Source: Polyangium sp. 15x6
GTDB taxonomy: Bacteria > Myxococcota_A > Polyangia > Polyangiales > Polyangiaceae
Direction of reading: 5' to 3'
DNA: 64,000 bases
Assembly (NCBI RefSeq): GCF_029960785.1
Contig: NZ_JASBQE010000031.1
Coordinates: forward strand, 58,923-122,922
Position 1 is the first letter of the stretch; each line of letters begins with the position of its first letter. Position numbers and translations under genes: made by a program. A model generated the notes under the pieces. The model saw nothing but the letters and a program-made list of their open reading frames with translations, searched no databases and had not been told where the DNA came from. Positions 46,652 through 56,660 of this stretch are shown piece by piece.

Positions 46652-48605
46652 TACACGCGGCCTCGGCCACGTCGCAGAACTCGCGCTGGATCTGCCCGAG
46701 CGTCGCGTCCTGCGCGAGCAGCTCCGGATCGAGCTCCTTGGAGAGCCTGTCCACCACGGGCGCCGCGGCGTCCGCGGCTTCGAGCACGCGCGTCGTCACC
46801 TCGGCCTTCGGCTCCGTCGCGGCGACGAGCAGATCCCGCGCCGGATCCACGAACACCGGCCCCACGTGCGCGATCGACTTCTCCAGCGTCGAGAGCACCT
46901 CGCCCACGTGCCGCTCCACGCCGGCCCGCCGCTCGCGCGCGAGCTGCCGGAGCGCCTCCTCGCGGCCCTGCGTCGCGGCCGTCTCCGCGCTCTGCACCAT
47001 CGTGGTCACGTGCTGCCGCTCCACGCCGATCTGCTTCATGCGGTTGAGCACGCGCACGGCCTCGTCCTTCTGCCGCCGCATCTCGGCCTTGAGCGCCTCC
47101 ATCCGCTCGGCCACGCCGAGCTTCGCCTGCTGCAGCGATGCGAGCGCCTTGCGCGCGTCGTCCGCGGACACCGCCCGCGACGGCCTCGCCGCCCCGAGCT
47201 TCGTCCCGATCTCCCGGATCGTCAGCTCCAGCGTCGCGGCCTTGCTTTGCGCCTCCACGATCTGCCGCTCGAGCAGCGCTTGCTTCTGCTGCTCCGTCTG
47301 CACCTCGACCGACACGCTCGAGTGATCGATCTGGAACTGCTGCAGCGTCGCGAGCCTTTGCCCGTAGACCGCCTGCTGCTGGGCCTTCTGCTCCTCCATC
47401 GCGGCGACCTTCGCGCGCCACTCGTCCTTGCCGAAGAGGACCGGCTCGTCCTTGCGTGTCTCCACGAGCTGCGCTTCGAGCGCCCCGAGCTCTCCGTGCC
47501 TTCGCCTGAGCTCGTCCTCGAGCAGCTTGATCGCCGCCTCGATCTGCCGCTGCCGTGACAGCACCGCGCCCGCGCTCTCGACCCGCGACGCCCGCTGCGC
47601 CGCGAGCCCTTCGAGCTCGATCCGCGTCGCCTCCGCCTGCTCGGCGGCCACCGCGAGATCCAGGATGGCGTGCGCCGTCGCGATCTCCTGCGCGATCTCG
47701 GCGTCCTTCATCTGCGCCGCGGCCATCTCCCCTTCGAGCCGCGCCGCGGCCGTGGAGACGGCGTCACGCGCGCGCCCGAGCTGGATCTCCTCCTCGGCGA
47801 GGGACGCGACGCTCGCGCGCGCCTGCGTGAGCTCCTGCGATCCGGCCGGCGGCACGGTGACGAGCTCCGGCGGCAGATCCTTCGTGATCGGCAGCGTGTC
47901 CGGCCACGACGCGGTCGGCTCGGCGTTCACGAACGCGTAGAGGTTCTGGATCGCCTTGCGCAGGAAGGGCAAACACGTCTGGTAGACGTGATCGAGCTTC
48001 GCCGCGTGCTTGCGGTACTCCTCGGCCGCGGTCTCGGCGTTCGAGAGATCCGGGAACGGCACCGCGCGCACCGCGTCGATCGTCTGCTTCGCGCGCGTCA
48101 CCACGGTCTCGGCGAGCGGGCCGAACGCGGCCATCTTCTCGGCCCGCTCGGCGGCCGCGCGCGCCTCCTCCTCGGCGCGCAGGCGCGCGGCCGCGGCGCG
48201 CGCCGCGTTCGGCAGCTCGCGCAGATCGGACAGCCTGCGCCGATGCCCGAGGATCTCGTTCCGCGCGGACGCGACGAGCCGCTGCACGCGCGCGAGGTTC
48301 TGGTTGTCCTCGCCCTGGAAGCCGAACCTCCCGGCGACCTCGTAGATGTCGTTCAGATCCGAAAGGTCTTTCTCGTCGACCGGCCGCCAAAGCGCGGCGA
48401 TCGCTTCCTCCGACGGCGCGGGATCTTCCAGCGCGGCGAGGAGCGGCGCATAGGCGACGGGCGCGAGCGGCTCGGCGAGCGGGGCGAGCGCGTCCTTCGC
48501 CACGAAATGCAGGCGCGTGAGGTTCTGCCAGGCGGCCGCGAGCTGGTTCACGACCGTCTGGTAAAACCGAACGTAACTCGACAAACGCGCGAGATCGTAG
48601 GCCAC
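46632..48605 (-). CDS. Large coiled-coil protein paired with the dynamin-like GTPase
   Basis: This 657-residue soluble protein is almost entirely helical. Heptad-rich coiled coil covers about 125-185 and 250-560 (EEEARAAAERAEKMAA; ARASVASLAEEEIQLGRARDAVSTAAARLEGEMAAAQ; EEQKAQQQAVYGQRLATLQQFQ). The first 120 residues (YVRFYQTVVNQLAAAWQNLTRLHFVAKDAL) and the last 100 (LDPELLAQDATLGQIQREFCDVAEAACITAWG) look globular. I know no family for it. It starts 3 bases after the GTPase stop, so the two are one transcript and probably one complex. In outline it resembles SMC/EzrA-like filament or membrane-tether proteins without any ATPase. Confidence 0.85.
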
Positions 48606-48608
48606 GGA

Positions 48609-51272
48609 TCACGCTCCTGCCGTCGCGGGCCTGGCCGCGGCGGGCTTCTGCGGTTCGGACTTCGTGACGGGCGCGCTCCCGCCGAAGAGCTCTTCGAGCG
48701 CCTCGATGTCCGCGCGCGCCCGATCCTTCTCGGCCTCGATCGCGGCGAACTTGTGCGGCCAGATCCGCGCGCACTCGCTGCGCACCCAGCGCCGGAGCGA
48801 CTGCTCCCCTTCCCGATCGAGCCACGAGTCGTGCACCGTGCGCACCGCCTCCTCGTGGTACTTCTGCAGGCCGCGCGGGTGCTTCGCCAGCGCTTCGAGG
48901 AAGTCGCAGATCCGCTCCACGTCCACGCGCACCCGCGCGAGCATCTTCGACCAGTCGCGCACGTTCCCCGCCGTCGCCCCTTGCGCCGGCGCCGCGCCGG
49001 GGTTCGTCTGCGGAGGCTTCGTGCTCCCCGCCGGGGCCGCGGCTGCTTGCGGGGCCTGGGGCCTCGCCACGGGCATCGCCGCGCCCACCGTGGGAAAACC
49101 GCCGATCGCCGGCGCCGGTGCGGGCGCGGCGGCCGGCGCGCTCCCGTCGGCTTTTTCCTCCCCGAACCCGAGCTTCGCCTTCACCGAGCCGATGACGCCG
49201 CTCGCGGCCGCGGCCGCGCCCGTCGCCGTCGCCTGCGCCTTGTCGGCGATCCCCATCCCGAAGAACTGCTCGAGACCGCGCATCTCGCGCTCGCGGATCT
49301 CGCGATCGTACGGATCCGTCGCGTCGAGGATGTCCACGATCTGCCGCGCGAAGTACCGCGAGAGCACCTCGAACGCGACGTCGGCCTTGGCCATCTCCTG
49401 GTTCTGGTACCGGACCACGCTCTCCGACACGTGCCCCGACCGACCGAGCGCGTCGATCCGCTCGATGAGCGTCTTGCCCGCCGGGAGCAGCACCTCGAGC
49501 CGCCCGCCTTCGTAGCCTGCCTCGATGAACATCTCGTGCAGCATCCGCTCCACGCTCTCGCGGGCCGTGTTGCGGAAATCCTCGCCGAGCCCCGCGATCC
49601 GCGACGCCACGCGCTCGCGCATCTGCTTGCGCATCTCGATCTCGACGGCCGTCTCGTTCATGAGACCCGGGCTCGGCATCTGCCGCCGCTTCGCCTCCGC
49701 CTCCTCGGGCGTGAGCCGCGCCAGGAGATCGCTGCGGATCTGATCGATCCGCACGTCCGCGCGCGCGGCTCGGGCCGACCGCTGCGTGTCGCTCATCTCG
49801 AAGTCCATGAAGGCCGACATGCGCTTGCGGATCTCGGGCAGGAGCCCCGTCGGATCCTCGCCCGACTGGATGTGCTCGTAGTGCAGATCGAAGACCTGCT
49901 CGGCGCGCCGATCGAACTCCCTGTCGCTGAGCCCGTCCTTCACGGTCACGAGCACGCCGCGGAGCAGCGCCTCGACCTCGCCGAACTCCCCGTTGATCGC
50001 CTGCGTCACCTTGCGATCGAGCGCCTCGACGTCGGTCGAGAGGTACCGCTCGACCGCGTCCTTCAGCTTGTCGAGCCCGTTCACGGGCGTCGTCGTGCCG
50101 AAGAAGTCCATGAGCTGGCGCGCCACCGGGTGCTGCGTGTCGACGCCCTGGTGCACCCACACCTTCGAGTACGGGAAGATCCGATCGACGCCCTGCTCGC
50201 GGAAGTTGCGCGCCGCCAGCGACCAGTGCCAGTTGCCGTTCTCGTCGGCGTGATCGAAGAGATCCACCTTCGTCAGCACCACGAAGATCCGGTCCTTCAG
50301 CGAGATGCTGCGATCGGCCGTCTGCGCCATGCGGAGCAGCTCGACCTCGTTTCGCACGAGCGACGGCCGCGTGATGTCCTTGACGAAGATCGTCACGTCG
50401 ACGTCGTTCGCCAGCGCCTCCTCGGTGTCGCGCCGCGCCTTGTCCGAGGGCGCGTCGATGCCGGGCAGATCCATCAGCTCGACGCCGGGCATCGCGCCCT
50501 CGACGGGGATCGTGACCGTGACGATCTTCACGGCCCGCACGCCCGGGTAGGGCCTGTTGCCGTTCTTCGTGTCCTTGAGCGCGATGTACGGCCGGATCTG
50601 CTCGGCGAGCGCGTCGAGGCTACTCGCCGTGATCTTCTCGGGCGACCGACCGAGCCGCGCCTTGATCTCGGACAGACCCGCGCTGATCTCCACGAGCTCG
50701 GCGAGCGCCGTCTGCTCGCGCCGCCCGGCGCGATCCGGGTCGTCGACGTCGTAGCCTTCGCGCGTCTTGAAGCTCGCCTTGAGCCGCAGGATCTCGGACT
50801 GGTTCAGGCCCTGCCAGCGCTCGACGCTCCCCGGCTCGAGCGCGTCGAAGTAGCTCTGGATGCGCGCCTTGAAGTCGGCCTCGTTGTAGTACGTGACCGT
50901 CGCGGCAAACTGCCCGACCTCGCCCGGCTCGATGACCGTCGTGCTCCAGGTGCAGCGCTCGGCCTCGCTCGGCAGGAGTTTTTCGCTCTTCAGCCACGCC
51001 GAGAGAAACGCGCTCTTGCCCTGCTTCTCCAGGCCGACGACGCCGATCTTCACGACGCCCTTGGCGAGCCGCTTCTCCCGATCGAGCGCGCGCCCGCGCA
51101 GATCTTCGAGCTTGCTGCGGATCTGACGGAGCTGGCGGGCGTTGTCGCTCTCGGGCTGGAAGTAACTCGCGAAGCGGTCGCAGAGCTGCCGGTATCGCAG
51201 GACTTTGTCGGCGATCCGGCGCAGCTCGCGAGCGTTCTCCTTGCGGCCTTCAGGGCTCCACATGGCCGACAT
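48609..51272 (-). CDS. Dynamin-like GTPase
   Basis: The 887-residue protein has a dynamin-family G domain: G1 GLEKQGKS (80-87), G3 DLPG (268-271) and G4 TKVD (334-337). A long insert (~95-240) separates G1 from G3, as in bacterial dynamin-like proteins. The middle and C-terminal parts are helical, interrupted by an Ala/Pro-rich disordered linker (about 680-760). A final helical domain holds LARVRVDVERICDFLEALAKHPRGLQKYHEEAVRTVHDSW. There is no clear transmembrane helix. Bacterial relatives remodel membranes, and some take part in phage resistance. The partner gene follows at 3 bases. The G1 Gln-Gly-Lys is normal for the class. Confidence 0.85.
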   Translation of the reverse strand: MSAMWSPEGRKENARELRRIADKVLRYRQLCDRFASYFQPESDNARQLRQIRSKLEDLRGRALDREKRLAKGVVKIGVVGLEKQGKSAFLSAWLKSEKLLPSEAERCTWSTTVIEPGEVGQFAATVTYYNEADFKARIQSYFDALEPGSVERWQGLNQSEILRLKASFKTREGYDVDDPDRAGRREQTALAELVEISAGLSEIKARLGRSPEKITASSLDALAEQIRPYIALKDTKNGNRPYPGVRAVKIVTVTIPVEGAMPGVELMDLPGIDAPSDKARRDTEEALANDVDVTIFVKDITRPSLVRNEVELLRMAQTADRSISLKDRIFVVLTKVDLFDHADENGNWHWSLAARNFREQGVDRIFPYSKVWVHQGVDTQHPVARQLMDFFGTTTPVNGLDKLKDAVERYLSTDVEALDRKVTQAINGEFGEVEALLRGVLVTVKDGLSDREFDRRAEQVFDLHYEHIQSGEDPTGLLPEIRKRMSAFMDFEMSDTQRSARAARADVRIDQIRSDLLARLTPEEAEAKRRQMPSPGLMNETAVEIEMRKQMRERVASRIAGLGEDFRNTARESVERMLHEMFIEAGYEGGRLEVLLPAGKTLIERIDALGRSGHVSESVVRYQNQEMAKADVAFEVLSRYFARQIVDILDATDPYDREIREREMRGLEQFFGMGIADKAQATATGAAAAASGVIGSVKAKLGFGEEKADGSAPAAAPAPAPAIGGFPTVGAAMPVARPQAPQAAAAPAGSTKPPQTNPGAAPAQGATAGNVRDWSKMLARVRVDVERICDFLEALAKHPRGLQKYHEEAVRTVHDSWLDREGEQSLRRWVRSECARIWPHKFAAIEAEKDRARADIEALEELFGGSAPVTKSEPQKPAAARPATAGA

Positions 51273-51359
51273 GGCAAGCCATGCCAGCCGTGGGTGTCAA
51301 CAGGGATGCGTCACCGCCGGCCGGAAGCAGGCGCGCGCCATGATACCGTGCCGCTCGCC

Positions 51360-52478
51360 ATGCCTCGCGCCCCGGGCTTCCCGCTCCTCCTCCTCCTCCT
51401 CGCGGCTTGCGCCTCCCCGCCCCCGCCCGCGGCGCCCCCGCCGCTCGTCGCCATCCCGCCGCCTCCCGCCGCCGGGCCTCCCGCGCCCCCGGACCCGCCA
51501 CCCCCCGAACGACCCTTGCCTCCGCCCGTCGCGCTCGACGCCGCGGTCGCGTGCGCCTTCGAGGCAGCGCAATGGAACGGCGCGGCGGACGTCACGGACC
51601 TCGCCTTGCTCCCCGACGCTACCCCCTTCGTCCGCATCCGGGGCGGCGCCGCCCGGCTCTCGATCCCCGTCGGACCCGTCGGCGACACCCTCCTCCGGAT
51701 CCGCGACCAAGGCGTCACCGTCGAGGGCCACACCCCCGCCTCCGCCTCGGTCCTCCGCGCGAACGTACCCATCGTCATGAATGGGTTCGCCATCCCGACG
51801 ATCTTCGCCCACCTCGGCTGGTCCACGGCCGAAGGCCAATCCCTCACCGTCACGCACCCCGACTCCGAGGAGCTCGAGGTCCTCGACCCGCCCCTCCGCG
51901 CCACGCGTCCGTGCGGCGACGTCGGGATCGAAGGCGACTCCTTCTCGGCGGAGGACGCCGTCCCCGGCGGGGGGGAAGCGAAACGGAAGGAGGTCAAAAT
52001 CATCCTGCCCGGGAGCCCCGTGCCCCTCTCCCTCGAACCCAAGGGCAAACCCGTCGCCCGCCTCACGCTCTCGACGGCGACCCACGTGAGCGTCTTCGAA
52101 TCCCGCGGCGGCATGTCGCGCATCTCGCTCCCCGTGGACACGCTCTACGTGTTTGGCTGGGTGAACACGTCGGACCTCAAGCCGAGCCGATCGCTCACCG
52201 GCTACGGGTCCGGCGGCAGCCGCGGCGGCATCCGGCACCCCCCGTTCGTCGTGAAGGAACGCTTGCGCTGCGAGCACGACGTGCCGCTCATCGCGGAGGC
52301 CGGAGGCGAGCGGAGGACGGTCGGGTCGATCGGGAAAAACACCACCCTCGAGATCCTGGACCGCGCCAAGGACGAGGCGCGCGTGCGCGTCTGGACCAAG
52401 GTCATCCACATGGTCGAGAGCGCGAGCTTCCTCGTACGAAGCGTCGACATTTCCGGCTGCTCCCGCATCGACGGTTGA
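51360..52478 (+). CDS. Hypothetical Pro-rich lipoprotein
   Basis: The 372-residue product starts MPRAPGFPLLLLLLAACASPPPP, lipobox LAAC, then a Pro/Ala linker of about 35 residues that may span the periplasm. The mature domain (residues ~55-372) has mostly beta strands (ATPFVRIRGGAARLSIPVGPVGDTLLRIRDQGVTVEGHT; VKIILPGSPVPLSLEPKGKPVARLTLSTATHVSVFE; TVGSIGKNTTLEILDRAKDEARVRVWTK), possibly SH3-like. It is divergent from the GTPase, with only 87 bases between the starts. Function unknown. Confidence 0.78.
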   Translation: MPRAPGFPLLLLLLAACASPPPPAAPPPLVAIPPPPAAGPPAPPDPPPPERPLPPPVALDAAVACAFEAAQWNGAADVTDLALLPDATPFVRIRGGAARLSIPVGPVGDTLLRIRDQGVTVEGHTPASASVLRANVPIVMNGFAIPTIFAHLGWSTAEGQSLTVTHPDSEELEVLDPPLRATRPCGDVGIEGDSFSAEDAVPGGGEAKRKEVKIILPGSPVPLSLEPKGKPVARLTLSTATHVSVFESRGGMSRISLPVDTLYVFGWVNTSDLKPSRSLTGYGSGGSRGGIRHPPFVVKERLRCEHDVPLIAEAGGERRTVGSIGKNTTLEILDRAKDEARVRVWTKVIHMVESASFLVRSVDISGCSRIDG

Positions 52479-52533
52479 GCACGAAAGCGGCCGAGCGCAG
52501 GTGGTCACAGCTCTTCCCGTCCGCCTGCGCTAA

Positions 52534-52550
52534 GTGATAACTTATCACTC
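52534..52550. promoter_or_regulatory. Perfect 17-bp palindrome AGTGATAACTTATCACT before the antiporter
   Basis: Eight bases on each side of a single central C are exact complements, in an otherwise GC-rich gap. It ends one base before the AGGAGG ribosome site (52552-52557) and 13 bases before the ATG. Such a position would let a bound repressor block transcription or translation. The obvious candidate is the HTH protein encoded 9 bases after the antiporter. Confidence 0.7.
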
Positions 52551-52563
52551 AGGAGGCCGAGAC

Positions 52564-54744
52564 ATGCACGCGATCACGCACAACCCGCTGACCCTGCTCA
52601 TCTTGCAGATGACAGTCGTCGTGGCCCTGTCACGGCTGCTCGGCGCGTTCCTCCGGCGGATAGGCCAGCCCATGGTCATCGCCGAGATCACCGCCGGCAT
52701 CCTCCTCGGCCCTTCGCTCCTCGGCTTGGTTGCGCCGGGCGTCATGGATGCGGTCTTCCCGAAGAGCTCGATGCCCGCGCTGAGCATGCTCAGCCAGGTC
52801 GGGCTCGTGCTCTTCATGTTCCTCATCGGGCTCGAGCTCGACCCGAAGCTCCTCAAGAGCCGCGGCCATGCCTCGGTGGTCATCAGCCACACGAGCATCA
52901 TCGTCCCCTTCGCGCTCGGCGTACTCGCCTCCTCGTGGCTCCGCAGCCGCCTCTCGGAGCCCGACGTCCCGTTCACCTCCTTCGCCCTCTTCATGGGCGT
53001 CGCCATGAGCATCACGGCGTTCCCGGTCCTCGCGCGAATCCTCGCCGAGCGCCGCCTGCTCCGGACCAAGGTCGGCGCCCTCGCCATCACCTGCGCCGCC
53101 GTCGATGACGTCACCGCCTGGTGCTTGCTCGCCTTCGTCGTCTCGACCGTCCGCTCGACCGGACTCGACGGCGCCGTCCGCACGACCGTGCTCGCCCTCG
53201 GCTACATCGCGGTGATGCTCTTCGTCGTGCGGCCCTTCCTCGCGCGGCTCGGGGCGCGCGTCGGCTCGGGGCAGCAGGTCACCCAGGGCGTCGTCGCGAT
53301 CTCGCTCCTCTTGCTGCTCGTCTCCAGCATGGTCACGGAGGTCATCGGGATCCACGCGCTCTTTGGCGCCTTCGTCCTCGGCGCCGCGATCCCCAAGGAC
53401 GGCGGCCTCGCCGAGGCGCTCGCCCACAAGCTCGAAGACGTCGTCGTCGTCCTGCTCCTGCCCCTGTTCTTCGCGTACAGCGGCCTGCGCACGCAGATCG
53501 GCCTGCTCTCGAGCCCGCACCACTGGGGCATCTGCGCCTTGCTCATCCTGCTCGCCTGCCTCGGCAAGTTCGGCGGAAGCGCCCTCGCCGCGCGCTTCAC
53601 CGGCCTCGGCTGGCGCGAGTCGAGCGCGATCGGGCTCCTCATGAACACCCGCGGGCTCATGGAGCTCGTCGCGCTCAACCTGGGCCTCGATCTCGGCGTC
53701 ATCTCGCCGACGCTCTTCACGATGATGGTGCTGATGGCGCTCTTCACCACCTTCATCACGACGCCACTCCTCGAGCGCGTCTACCCGTTCGAGCTCTTCT
53801 CCAAGGAGCTCGCCGACACGCCCGAGGCGACGCCCGTGCCCGTGAGCCAGACGCCGCCCTTCACCGTCGTCATGTGCGTCGCCGATGACCGCACGGGCCC
53901 GGGCATGGTGACGCTCGGCCACGCGCTCGGCGGACCCGAGGCGGCCGAGCGGCTCTACGCGCTGCACCTCATCGATCCCGACGATCGCGCCTCGTTCGTC
54001 CTGCGCCAGGAGCGCGGCGACACCTCGGGCGACGGCGACGCGCTCGAACCGCTGCTCACGCGCGCCGCGTCCCTCTCGGTGCCGGTCAAGCCGCTGAGCT
54101 TCGTCTCGGGCGAGCCCTCGGTCGACATCTGCCGCGTCGCCGAGGCCAAGCATGCCGATCTCCTGCTGCTCGGCTGGCGCAAGCCGCTCATCGGCAAGGC
54201 CGCGCTCTCGGGCACGGTCTACGAGGTCATGAAGCGCGCGCCGGCCGACGTCGCGGTGCTCGTCGATCGAGGCCTCACGCAGATCCGCCGCGTCCTCGTG
54301 CCCTTCCTCGGCAGCGCGCACGATCGCGCGGCGCTGCGCCTCGCCCAGCGGATCACGCACATCGCCGGGTCCGACGTGACGGTCCTGCACGTGGTGGCCA
54401 AGGGACGCGACGGGGGCAAGCCGCTCGGCGCGAAGGCGCGCATGGAGGAGGTTTTCCAGGAGCCCGGGGCCGCGGGCCAGGTGAAGTTCGAGGTGGTCGA
54501 GCACGACGTGCCCTCCGAGGCCGCGCTCGCCGAGGCCGCGCGTGGCTACGACCTCGTCATCGTGGGCGCGGGGGCCGAGTGGGGCCTCTCGGAGCGCCTG
54601 TTCGGCCTGCAAGCCGAGCGCATGATCCACGCCTGTCCGATCTCGCTGCTCGTCGTCCACCAGCACGGCGAAGTCCGCGCCGCGGCGCCGAAGCCCTCGC
54701 TCGCCACGATCGTCCGGGCGACGGGTGAACAAACTTCGTCCTGA
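52564..54744 (+). CDS. CPA2-type cation/proton antiporter with two universal-stress domains
   Basis: This 726-residue membrane protein belongs to the KefB/NapA (CPA2) antiporters. About 12 hydrophobic segments span residues 8-400, including IGQPMVIAEITAGILLGPSLLG, TCAAVDDVTAWCLLAFVV (ion-binding Asp pair region) and HALFGAFVLGAAIP. Residues ~436-570 and ~580-710 are two UspA-like domains (PFTVVMCVADDRTGPGMVTLGHALGG; IRRVLVPFLGSAHDRAALRLAQRITHIAGSDVTVLHVV). It would exchange Na+ or K+ for H+, with the Usp domains sensing nucleotides. AGGAGG 6 bases upstream of the ATG fixes the start. Confidence 0.92.
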   Translation: MHAITHNPLTLLILQMTVVVALSRLLGAFLRRIGQPMVIAEITAGILLGPSLLGLVAPGVMDAVFPKSSMPALSMLSQVGLVLFMFLIGLELDPKLLKSRGHASVVISHTSIIVPFALGVLASSWLRSRLSEPDVPFTSFALFMGVAMSITAFPVLARILAERRLLRTKVGALAITCAAVDDVTAWCLLAFVVSTVRSTGLDGAVRTTVLALGYIAVMLFVVRPFLARLGARVGSGQQVTQGVVAISLLLLLVSSMVTEVIGIHALFGAFVLGAAIPKDGGLAEALAHKLEDVVVVLLLPLFFAYSGLRTQIGLLSSPHHWGICALLILLACLGKFGGSALAARFTGLGWRESSAIGLLMNTRGLMELVALNLGLDLGVISPTLFTMMVLMALFTTFITTPLLERVYPFELFSKELADTPEATPVPVSQTPPFTVVMCVADDRTGPGMVTLGHALGGPEAAERLYALHLIDPDDRASFVLRQERGDTSGDGDALEPLLTRAASLSVPVKPLSFVSGEPSVDICRVAEAKHADLLLLGWRKPLIGKAALSGTVYEVMKRAPADVAVLVDRGLTQIRRVLVPFLGSAHDRAALRLAQRITHIAGSDVTVLHVVAKGRDGGKPLGAKARMEEVFQEPGAAGQVKFEVVEHDVPSEAALAEAARGYDLVIVGAGAEWGLSERLFGLQAERMIHACPISLLVVHQHGEVRAAAPKPSLATIVRATGEQTSS

Positions 54745-54752
54745 GAAACGCC

Positions 54753-55568
54753 ATGCACCTCGGAGCGACGATCCGCCTCTTGCGACTCGACGCGGGTTTA
54801 TCCCTGCGGGACCTCGCGCAACGCATTGGCGTCTCCAGCGCTTACCTGAGCCGCGTGGAGCATGGCCACGACGCGGTCCCGACCCCGGATCGGCTGGAGG
54901 CCATCGCGCGGGAGATCGGCATCCCACCACGATTGCTCGTGGGCGCCGCGCACAAGGTCGGCTGTGCAATCGAAGGCTATGCCGAGGATGTCCCGAGCGC
55001 AGGCATGCTCTTCCTCGACATCGCGCGCCGGAGGCTCGGTCCTGCGGAGATCGCGCGGATCCGCGCCTTCGTGGAGCGCGAGTTCCCGGCGCCCGAGCGT
55101 CGCGAGGAGCGCCCATCGCTCGCGCGCCTGCTCGCGCCGGAGCGCGTGATCCTGCAGCTCACGTGTCCCGGGCTGGAGGACGCGATCGAAATCGCAGCGA
55201 GCCGATTCCCACGACTGCACGGGGAGCCGAGCGTACGGCACGTCGTGGCGGAGCTGTTGGCACGGGAGCAAACGGCATCGACGGCGCTCGGGGGCGGGGT
55301 GATGCTCCCGCATGGCGTGTTTTCGCCTTCGAAGACGACGGCGGCGCTGGTCACACTAGCGCGGCCGCTGGTCTTGCCCGAGGCGCCGGATGGTCTGCCG
55401 ATCCGGGTGCTTCTAGTCTTGCTGCTCGGAGAGCCAGGCGGCGCAGCGCTCTCGCTCCTGGCGCACGCGGCGCGGCTCTCGAGTGACGGGCTCGCCGACA
55501 GGCTCGCCGCCGCGACGAGCCCCGCGGACGCGATTCGCGGGGTCGAGGAGATCGAAGACGCGGGCTGA
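54753..55568 (+). CDS. XRE-type regulator fused to a PTS EIIA (PtsN-like) domain
   Basis: This 271-residue protein joins an HTH of the lambda-Cro/XRE type (residues 5-60: IRLLRLDAGLSLRDLAQRIGVSSAYLSRVEHG) to an EIIA-Fru/Ntr-like domain (126-268). The latter keeps GGGVMLPHG, in which His187 corresponds to the phosphorylated histidine of PtsN, and LARE at 169-172. So DNA binding may be set by phosphorylation from HPr or EI-Ntr. It follows the antiporter by 9 bases, in one operon, and may bind the palindrome at 52534. PtsN controls potassium transport in E. coli, which makes the pairing with a cation antiporter suggestive. Confidence 0.85.
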   Translation: MHLGATIRLLRLDAGLSLRDLAQRIGVSSAYLSRVEHGHDAVPTPDRLEAIAREIGIPPRLLVGAAHKVGCAIEGYAEDVPSAGMLFLDIARRRLGPAEIARIRAFVEREFPAPERREERPSLARLLAPERVILQLTCPGLEDAIEIAASRFPRLHGEPSVRHVVAELLAREQTASTALGGGVMLPHGVFSPSKTTAALVTLARPLVLPEAPDGLPIRVLLVLLLGEPGGAALSLLAHAARLSSDGLADRLAAATSPADAIRGVEEIEDAG

Positions 55569-55574
55569 GCCGGT

Positions 55575-55890
55575 TGGGGGCGTCGCGCCGGGGCGCTGCC
55601 CCGGACCCCGCGGGGGCTGTCCGCCCCTCGACCCGGACCAGGGCAAGCCCTGGACCTCAGGGGGAAGAACTGCGCGATGCGCAGTTCTTCCCACGGGCCG
55701 GTGGCAAGACCAGGCAGGGCGTTGCCGGTCACGGCGGTCTTGGCTGGCAGGTCTTGCGCCGACCTGTTCGATGAACTGCGCATCGCGCAGTTCATCGACC
55801 CCGGGTCCAGCCCCTGGCTGGTCCGGGTCCAGGGGCGGATAGCCCCTGGTGGGGCCTGGGGCAACGCCCCAGCGAGGCGCCCCCAGGAGC
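55575..55890. repeat. Family A hairpin-rich repeat, full copy, between converging genes
   Basis: It sits between the HTH-EIIA gene and the TerC gene. Its two main stems are GGGAAGAACTGCGC with complement, loop GAT (55662-55692), and TCGATGAACTGCGC with complement, loop ATC (55768-55798). The small hairpin CCAGCCCCTGGCTGG replaces the CCAGCGCTTGCGCTGG of the 8.4-kb copy, again keeping pairing. Overall similarity with 8129-8478 is obvious along the whole length, lowest in the centre. Confidence 0.87.
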
Positions 55891-55895
55891 CGACA

Positions 55896-56660
55896 TCACG
55901 GCGCGACGCGAGGCTCCGCGGCGGGCGCGTTCTTCCGGCGCTTCCCGCGGAATCGCATGTTGAGCAGCTCCACGCCGAGGGCGAAGGCCATCGCGAAGTA
56001 GATGTAGCCCTTCGGGATCTTCTGCCCCATGCCCTCGGCTACGAGCATCACGCCGATCAGCAGCAGGAATGCGAGTGCCAGGAGCTTCACCGACGGGTGC
56101 GCGAGCACGAAGCCTGAGATTCCCTTCGCGAAGAGCAGCATCACACCCACGGAGACCAGCACGGCGGTCACCATGACCCACATCTGCTCGGGCGGGATCA
56201 TGCCTACGGCCGTGATCACCGAGTCGAGCGAGAACACCACGTCGAGGGCCAGGATTTGCGCGATCACGAGCCCTACGCTCACCGCCTTGGCTCCGCCTCC
56301 GTGCTCCTCTTCCTCGTCTCTCTCTACCTTCGCGTAGATCTCGTTCGTCGACTTGCCCATCAGGAACAGACCACCGATGAGCAGGATCAGGCTCTTGCCC
56401 GAGATCGCTGCGTTCACGAGGGGCAGCGTGAAGAGCGGCTTCGTGAGACCCATCAGGAAGCTGATCGTGAAGAGCAGACCGATCCGCATCACGAGTGCGA
56501 GCAGGAGCCCCATCCGCCCCACGCGGTCCCTCTTCTCTGCGGGCAGACGCGCCGTGAGGATCGAGATGAACACGACGTTGTCGATGCCGAGCACGATCTC
56601 CATCGCGCAGAGCGAGACCAGCGCGACCCACGTCTCCGGATCCTGGATCCCTGAAAGCAT
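55896..56660 (-). CDS. TerC family integral membrane protein
   Basis: This 254-residue protein has seven hydrophobic segments and the TerC signatures EIVLGIDNVVFISIL, ALVMRIGLL and ALDVVFSLDSVITAVG, whose acidic residues lie in the membrane and may bind metal. Relatives such as Alx and MeeF/MeeY export manganese and help load secreted metalloproteins. A short acidic/His loop (DEEEEHGGGAKAV) separates its halves. I use the ATG at 56660 (MLSGIQDPETWVAL), the family-standard start; a TTG 12 bases earlier is possible. Confidence 0.9.
   Translation of the reverse strand: MLSGIQDPETWVALVSLCAMEIVLGIDNVVFISILTARLPAEKRDRVGRMGLLLALVMRIGLLFTISFLMGLTKPLFTLPLVNAAISGKSLILLIGGLFLMGKSTNEIYAKVERDEEEEHGGGAKAVSVGLVIAQILALDVVFSLDSVITAVGMIPPEQMWVMVTAVLVSVGVMLLFAKGISGFVLAHPSVKLLALAFLLLIGVMLVAEGMGQKIPKGYIYFAMAFALGVELLNMRFRGKRRKNAPAAEPRVAP

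Noticed and set aside
52630..55116. 828-codon minus-strand frame over the antiporter
   Set aside because: Pure mirror of the antiporter coding sequence, rich in Arg, Glu and His, without hydrophobic or domain structure.
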